From: Sphaerochaeta sp. UBA5849
GTDB lineage: Bacteria > Spirochaetota > Spirochaetia > Sphaerochaetales > Sphaerochaetaceae
Assembly (NCBI GenBank): GCA_002432715.1
Contig: DJGJ01000066.1
Location: forward strand, 23,635 to 87,634
Length of the DNA stretch: 64,000 nt
Reading direction: 5' to 3'
Positions 62,138 to 64,000 of the stretch are shown here, piece by piece. Position 1 is the first letter of the stretch. Each line of letters begins with the position of its first letter. The notes under the pieces were generated by a model that saw only the letters and a program-made list of their open reading frames with translations, was not told the DNA's origin and searched no databases. The position numbers and the translations under genes are program-made.

Positions 62138-64000
62138 TCAATCCTTCTCGACAAACAACCTCACCAAGTGATCGCCGCAATCAATTGCTTCACCATCCAG
62201 TGTAGCAAAGCTCATCGAGTTGGACAATGTTTCTTTTGCAATCGTCGGCCCAAAGTGCTCAAAGACCTGCTTGATGACCTCATCACCATCCCAGGTCAGG
62301 CGAATACGATCGGAGACTTCGAAACCACTCTCCTTGCGCAGATTCTGGATGGAGCGGACGATATCGCGGGCGATACCTTCCTCAAGCAGCTCTTGTGTAA
62401 CCTTGGTATCGAATCCTACGGTCAAGGAACCATCGTTGAGGACTTTCACTCCCTCAAGCTCGGTGCGCTGTACAATGATTTCATCTTTGCTCACGGAAAT
62501 CTCTCCGTTGCTGTAGGTGATCGTATGAGTCTTTCCATCGAGCATCGAAGCGATGGTTTTCCCATCAAGATCGGCAATGAGGGCAGCAACTTCCTTCATA
62601 TCCTTGCCGAGCCTGCTTCCCAGCACTTTGAAGTTGGCCTTGGCGCTGTAGTCGACAAGTTCAGATTCATCGGAACTCAGGTGGACTTCCTTGACGTTGA
62701 GCTCTTCGGCAATAATGTCCTGCATCGAATTCAGGATTGCGCGCTCTTCCTCTTCCCTGTCGACAAGGAAGAGTGTCTTCAGAGGCTGGCGAATCTTCAA
62801 GTTGTTGGATGCGCGCAGCGCACGTCCCATGGCAATCGCCTTCTGCGTCAACGACATTTGATTTTCCAAGGCAAGGTCTCGTTCCTCATCGCAGTAGTCG
62901 GGATACATGCACAAATGGACGCTCTGAGGCATTTCACCGGTCCGCAGATTCTGGTAGATATCCTCGGTGGTGAAGGGAATGATCGGGGCCACCGCCTTGA
63001 GGAAGGTCAGAAGCACCTTGTACAGGGTGTCGTAGGCCTGTTTCTTGTCCGTGTCGTTCTCCCCCTTCCAGAACCGTCGGCGGCTTCGGCGGATGTACCA
63101 GTTGTTCAAATCATCAATGAAGGGAACAAAGAGTGAGCATGCTTTCTGGATGTCGTACGCTTCGAAGGCGGCGGTTGCTTCCTGAACAAACCGCTGCATG
63201 GCACTGATGATCCACCTATCCATGGGATTGGTCAAATCCTTGAATGCTGTCTCCGAGGGTTCATAGCCGTCGATGTTTGCATACGTCACAAAGAACGAGT
63301 ATGCATTCCACAGGGGAATGATCAGGGTCTTGAGGACTTCCTTGACCGAATCCTCGCTGAATTTCAAATCCTCTGCGCGGACAACGGCACTGTTCATTAG
63401 GGCAAAGCGGAGCGAGTCGGCCCCGTAGAGCTTGACGATCTCCATCGGGTCGGTATAGTTGCGCTCGCTCTTGCTCATCTTCTTGCCTTCGGCGGTCAGG
63501 ACGATGCCGTTGGTGATGCAGTGGGTGAATGCAGGCTTTTCCCATAAACCGGCAGCAATGACGGTGAGGGTATAGAACCAACCACGGGTCTGATCGAGTC
63601 CTTCACAGATGAAATCTGCAGGGAAGTGACTTTCAAAGTACTCCTTGTTCTCAAACGGATAGTGCTGTTGGGCATAGGGCATCGAACCGGACTCAAACCA
63701 GCAGTCAAGGACGTCTCCGATGCGCCTCATGGTACCCTTCCCGTCGGGGCTGGGCCAAGTCAGGTCGTCGACAAAGTGCTTGTGCAGGTCCTCGACCTTC
63801 TTTCCGCATTTCGCCTCAAGTTCGGCAACACTGCCGATCACCTCGATATGGTCGCTGCCGTCGCACTTCCACACGGGAATGGGATTTCCCCAGAACCGGT
63901 TGCGGCTGATGGCCCAATCACGTGCCCCCTCGAGCCACTTGCCGAAACGGCCGTACTTGAGGTGGTCGGGCATCCAGGTAATCTGTTCGTTGGAACTGAG
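62138..64000 (-). CDS. ileS: Isoleucyl-tRNA synthetase, C-terminal part
   Basis: The gene continues past the window edge; about 620 residues are visible. Editing/catalytic core with WAISRNRFWGNPIPVW, DQTRGWFYTL and KMSKS (KKMSKSERNYTDP). The form of the KMSKS region and the C-terminal domain with no zinc finger (ends near LVRLFVEKD) are those of the type 2 (eukaryote-like) IleRS. That form is often mupirocin-resistant. First visible gene of the run ending at trpS. Confidence 0.95.
   Translation of the reverse strand, partial: LSSNEQITWMPDHLKYGRFGKWLEGARDWAISRNRFWGNPIPVWKCDGSDHIEVIGSVAELEAKCGKKVEDLHKHFVDDLTWPSPDGKGTMRRIGDVLDCWFESGSMPYAQQHYPFENKEYFESHFPADFICEGLDQTRGWFYTLTVIAAGLWEKPAFTHCITNGIVLTAEGKKMSKSERNYTDPMEIVKLYGADSLRFALMNSAVVRAEDLKFSEDSVKEVLKTLIIPLWNAYSFFVTYANIDGYEPSETAFKDLTNPMDRWIISAMQRFVQEATAAFEAYDIQKACSLFVPFIDDLNNWYIRRSRRRFWKGENDTDKKQAYDTLYKVLLTFLKAVAPIIPFTTEDIYQNLRTGEMPQSVHLCMYPDYCDEERDLALENQMSLTQKAIAMGRALRASNNLKIRQPLKTLFLVDREEEERAILNSMQDIIAEELNVKEVHLSSDESELVDYSAKANFKVLGSRLGKDMKEVAALIADLDGKTIASMLDGKTHTITYSNGEISVSKDEIIVQRTELEGVKVLNDGSLTVGFDTKVTQELLEEGIARDIVRSIQNLRKESGFEVSDRIRLTWDGDEVIKQVFEHFGPTIAKETLSNSMSFATLDGEAIDCGDHLVRLFVEKD

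Noticed and set aside
1..64000. CRISPR arrays, insertion sequences, prophage
   Set aside because: No regularly spaced repeats, transposases, integrases or phage genes were found on either strand.

Overview
The window is a compact bacterial chromosome segment of about 50% GC. I see no insertion sequence, prophage, CRISPR array or integrase. Almost every gene is a conserved housekeeping gene. The combination of genes (dnaG-rpoD beside rnpB, an Rnf complex, a Lol-type ABC system with several lipoproteins, a type 2-like IleRS) suggests a double-membraned anaerobe. My best guess is a spirochaete of the Sphaerochaeta kind. That placement is inference from gene content, not a computed result.

Layout. 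1-6 kb: the 3' end of recA, then a promoter and the scpA-scpB-rluB-cmk-rpsA operon (chromosome segregation, ribosome modification, CMP kinase, ribosomal protein S1), a terminator, a TPR membrane protein and an AT-rich orphan lipoprotein. 7-11 kb: glmS, then a GntR(YtrA)-ABC transporter operon with a perfect palindromic operator, read away from mazG. 11.7-15.6 kb: a BusR-like GntR/RCK_C regulator, a large radical SAM protein and a TPR lipoprotein. 15.6-21.5 kb: rnpB, a zinc-ribbon coiled-coil protein, rpoD, dnaG and a YkgJ-like protein, then divergent tRNA-Tyr and tRNA-Thr genes with near-consensus promoters. 21.5-25.5 kb: aroA coupled to a LacI-family regulator, AroH-type chorismate mutase, a small membrane protein and thiamine pyrophosphokinase. 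25.5-29.8 kb: a DUF1015 protein, Sua5/YrdC, a DivIC-like protein, a membrane protein with a degenerate GGDEF domain, and RNase Z.

29.8-44 kb is a long minus-strand run with tight spacing: rnfCDGEAB, a GH57-like protein that seems to have lost its catalytic residues, prfB with its programmed +1 frameshift, two exported proteins around ftsY, and a Lol-like permease/ATPase/permease set. 44-53.6 kb: a P-loop/Asp23-like fusion, poly(A) polymerase, hisS, a DEAH helicase, aroB, and nifS-thiI. 53.7-60 kb: a 2-hydroxyacyl-CoA dehydratase activator split into two overlapping genes, then pgl-zwf (oxidative pentose phosphate entry). 60-64 kb: trpS, a 58-residue FmdB-like zinc ribbon gene, a lipoprotein and the 3' part of ileS.

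The most interesting points are: (1) several genes (mazG, rnz, the P-loop/Asp23 gene, pgl, perhaps nifS) have a -10 box 6-7 nt before an ATG and no Shine-Dalgarno sequence, which suggests leaderless mRNAs; (2) an apparent GH57 pseudoenzyme next to the Rnf operon; (3) a P-loop/Asp23-like fusion; (4) a BusR-like candidate c-di-AMP sensor; (5) a degenerate membrane GGDEF protein; (6) shikimate-pathway genes coupled to a LacI regulator with a palindrome upstream.
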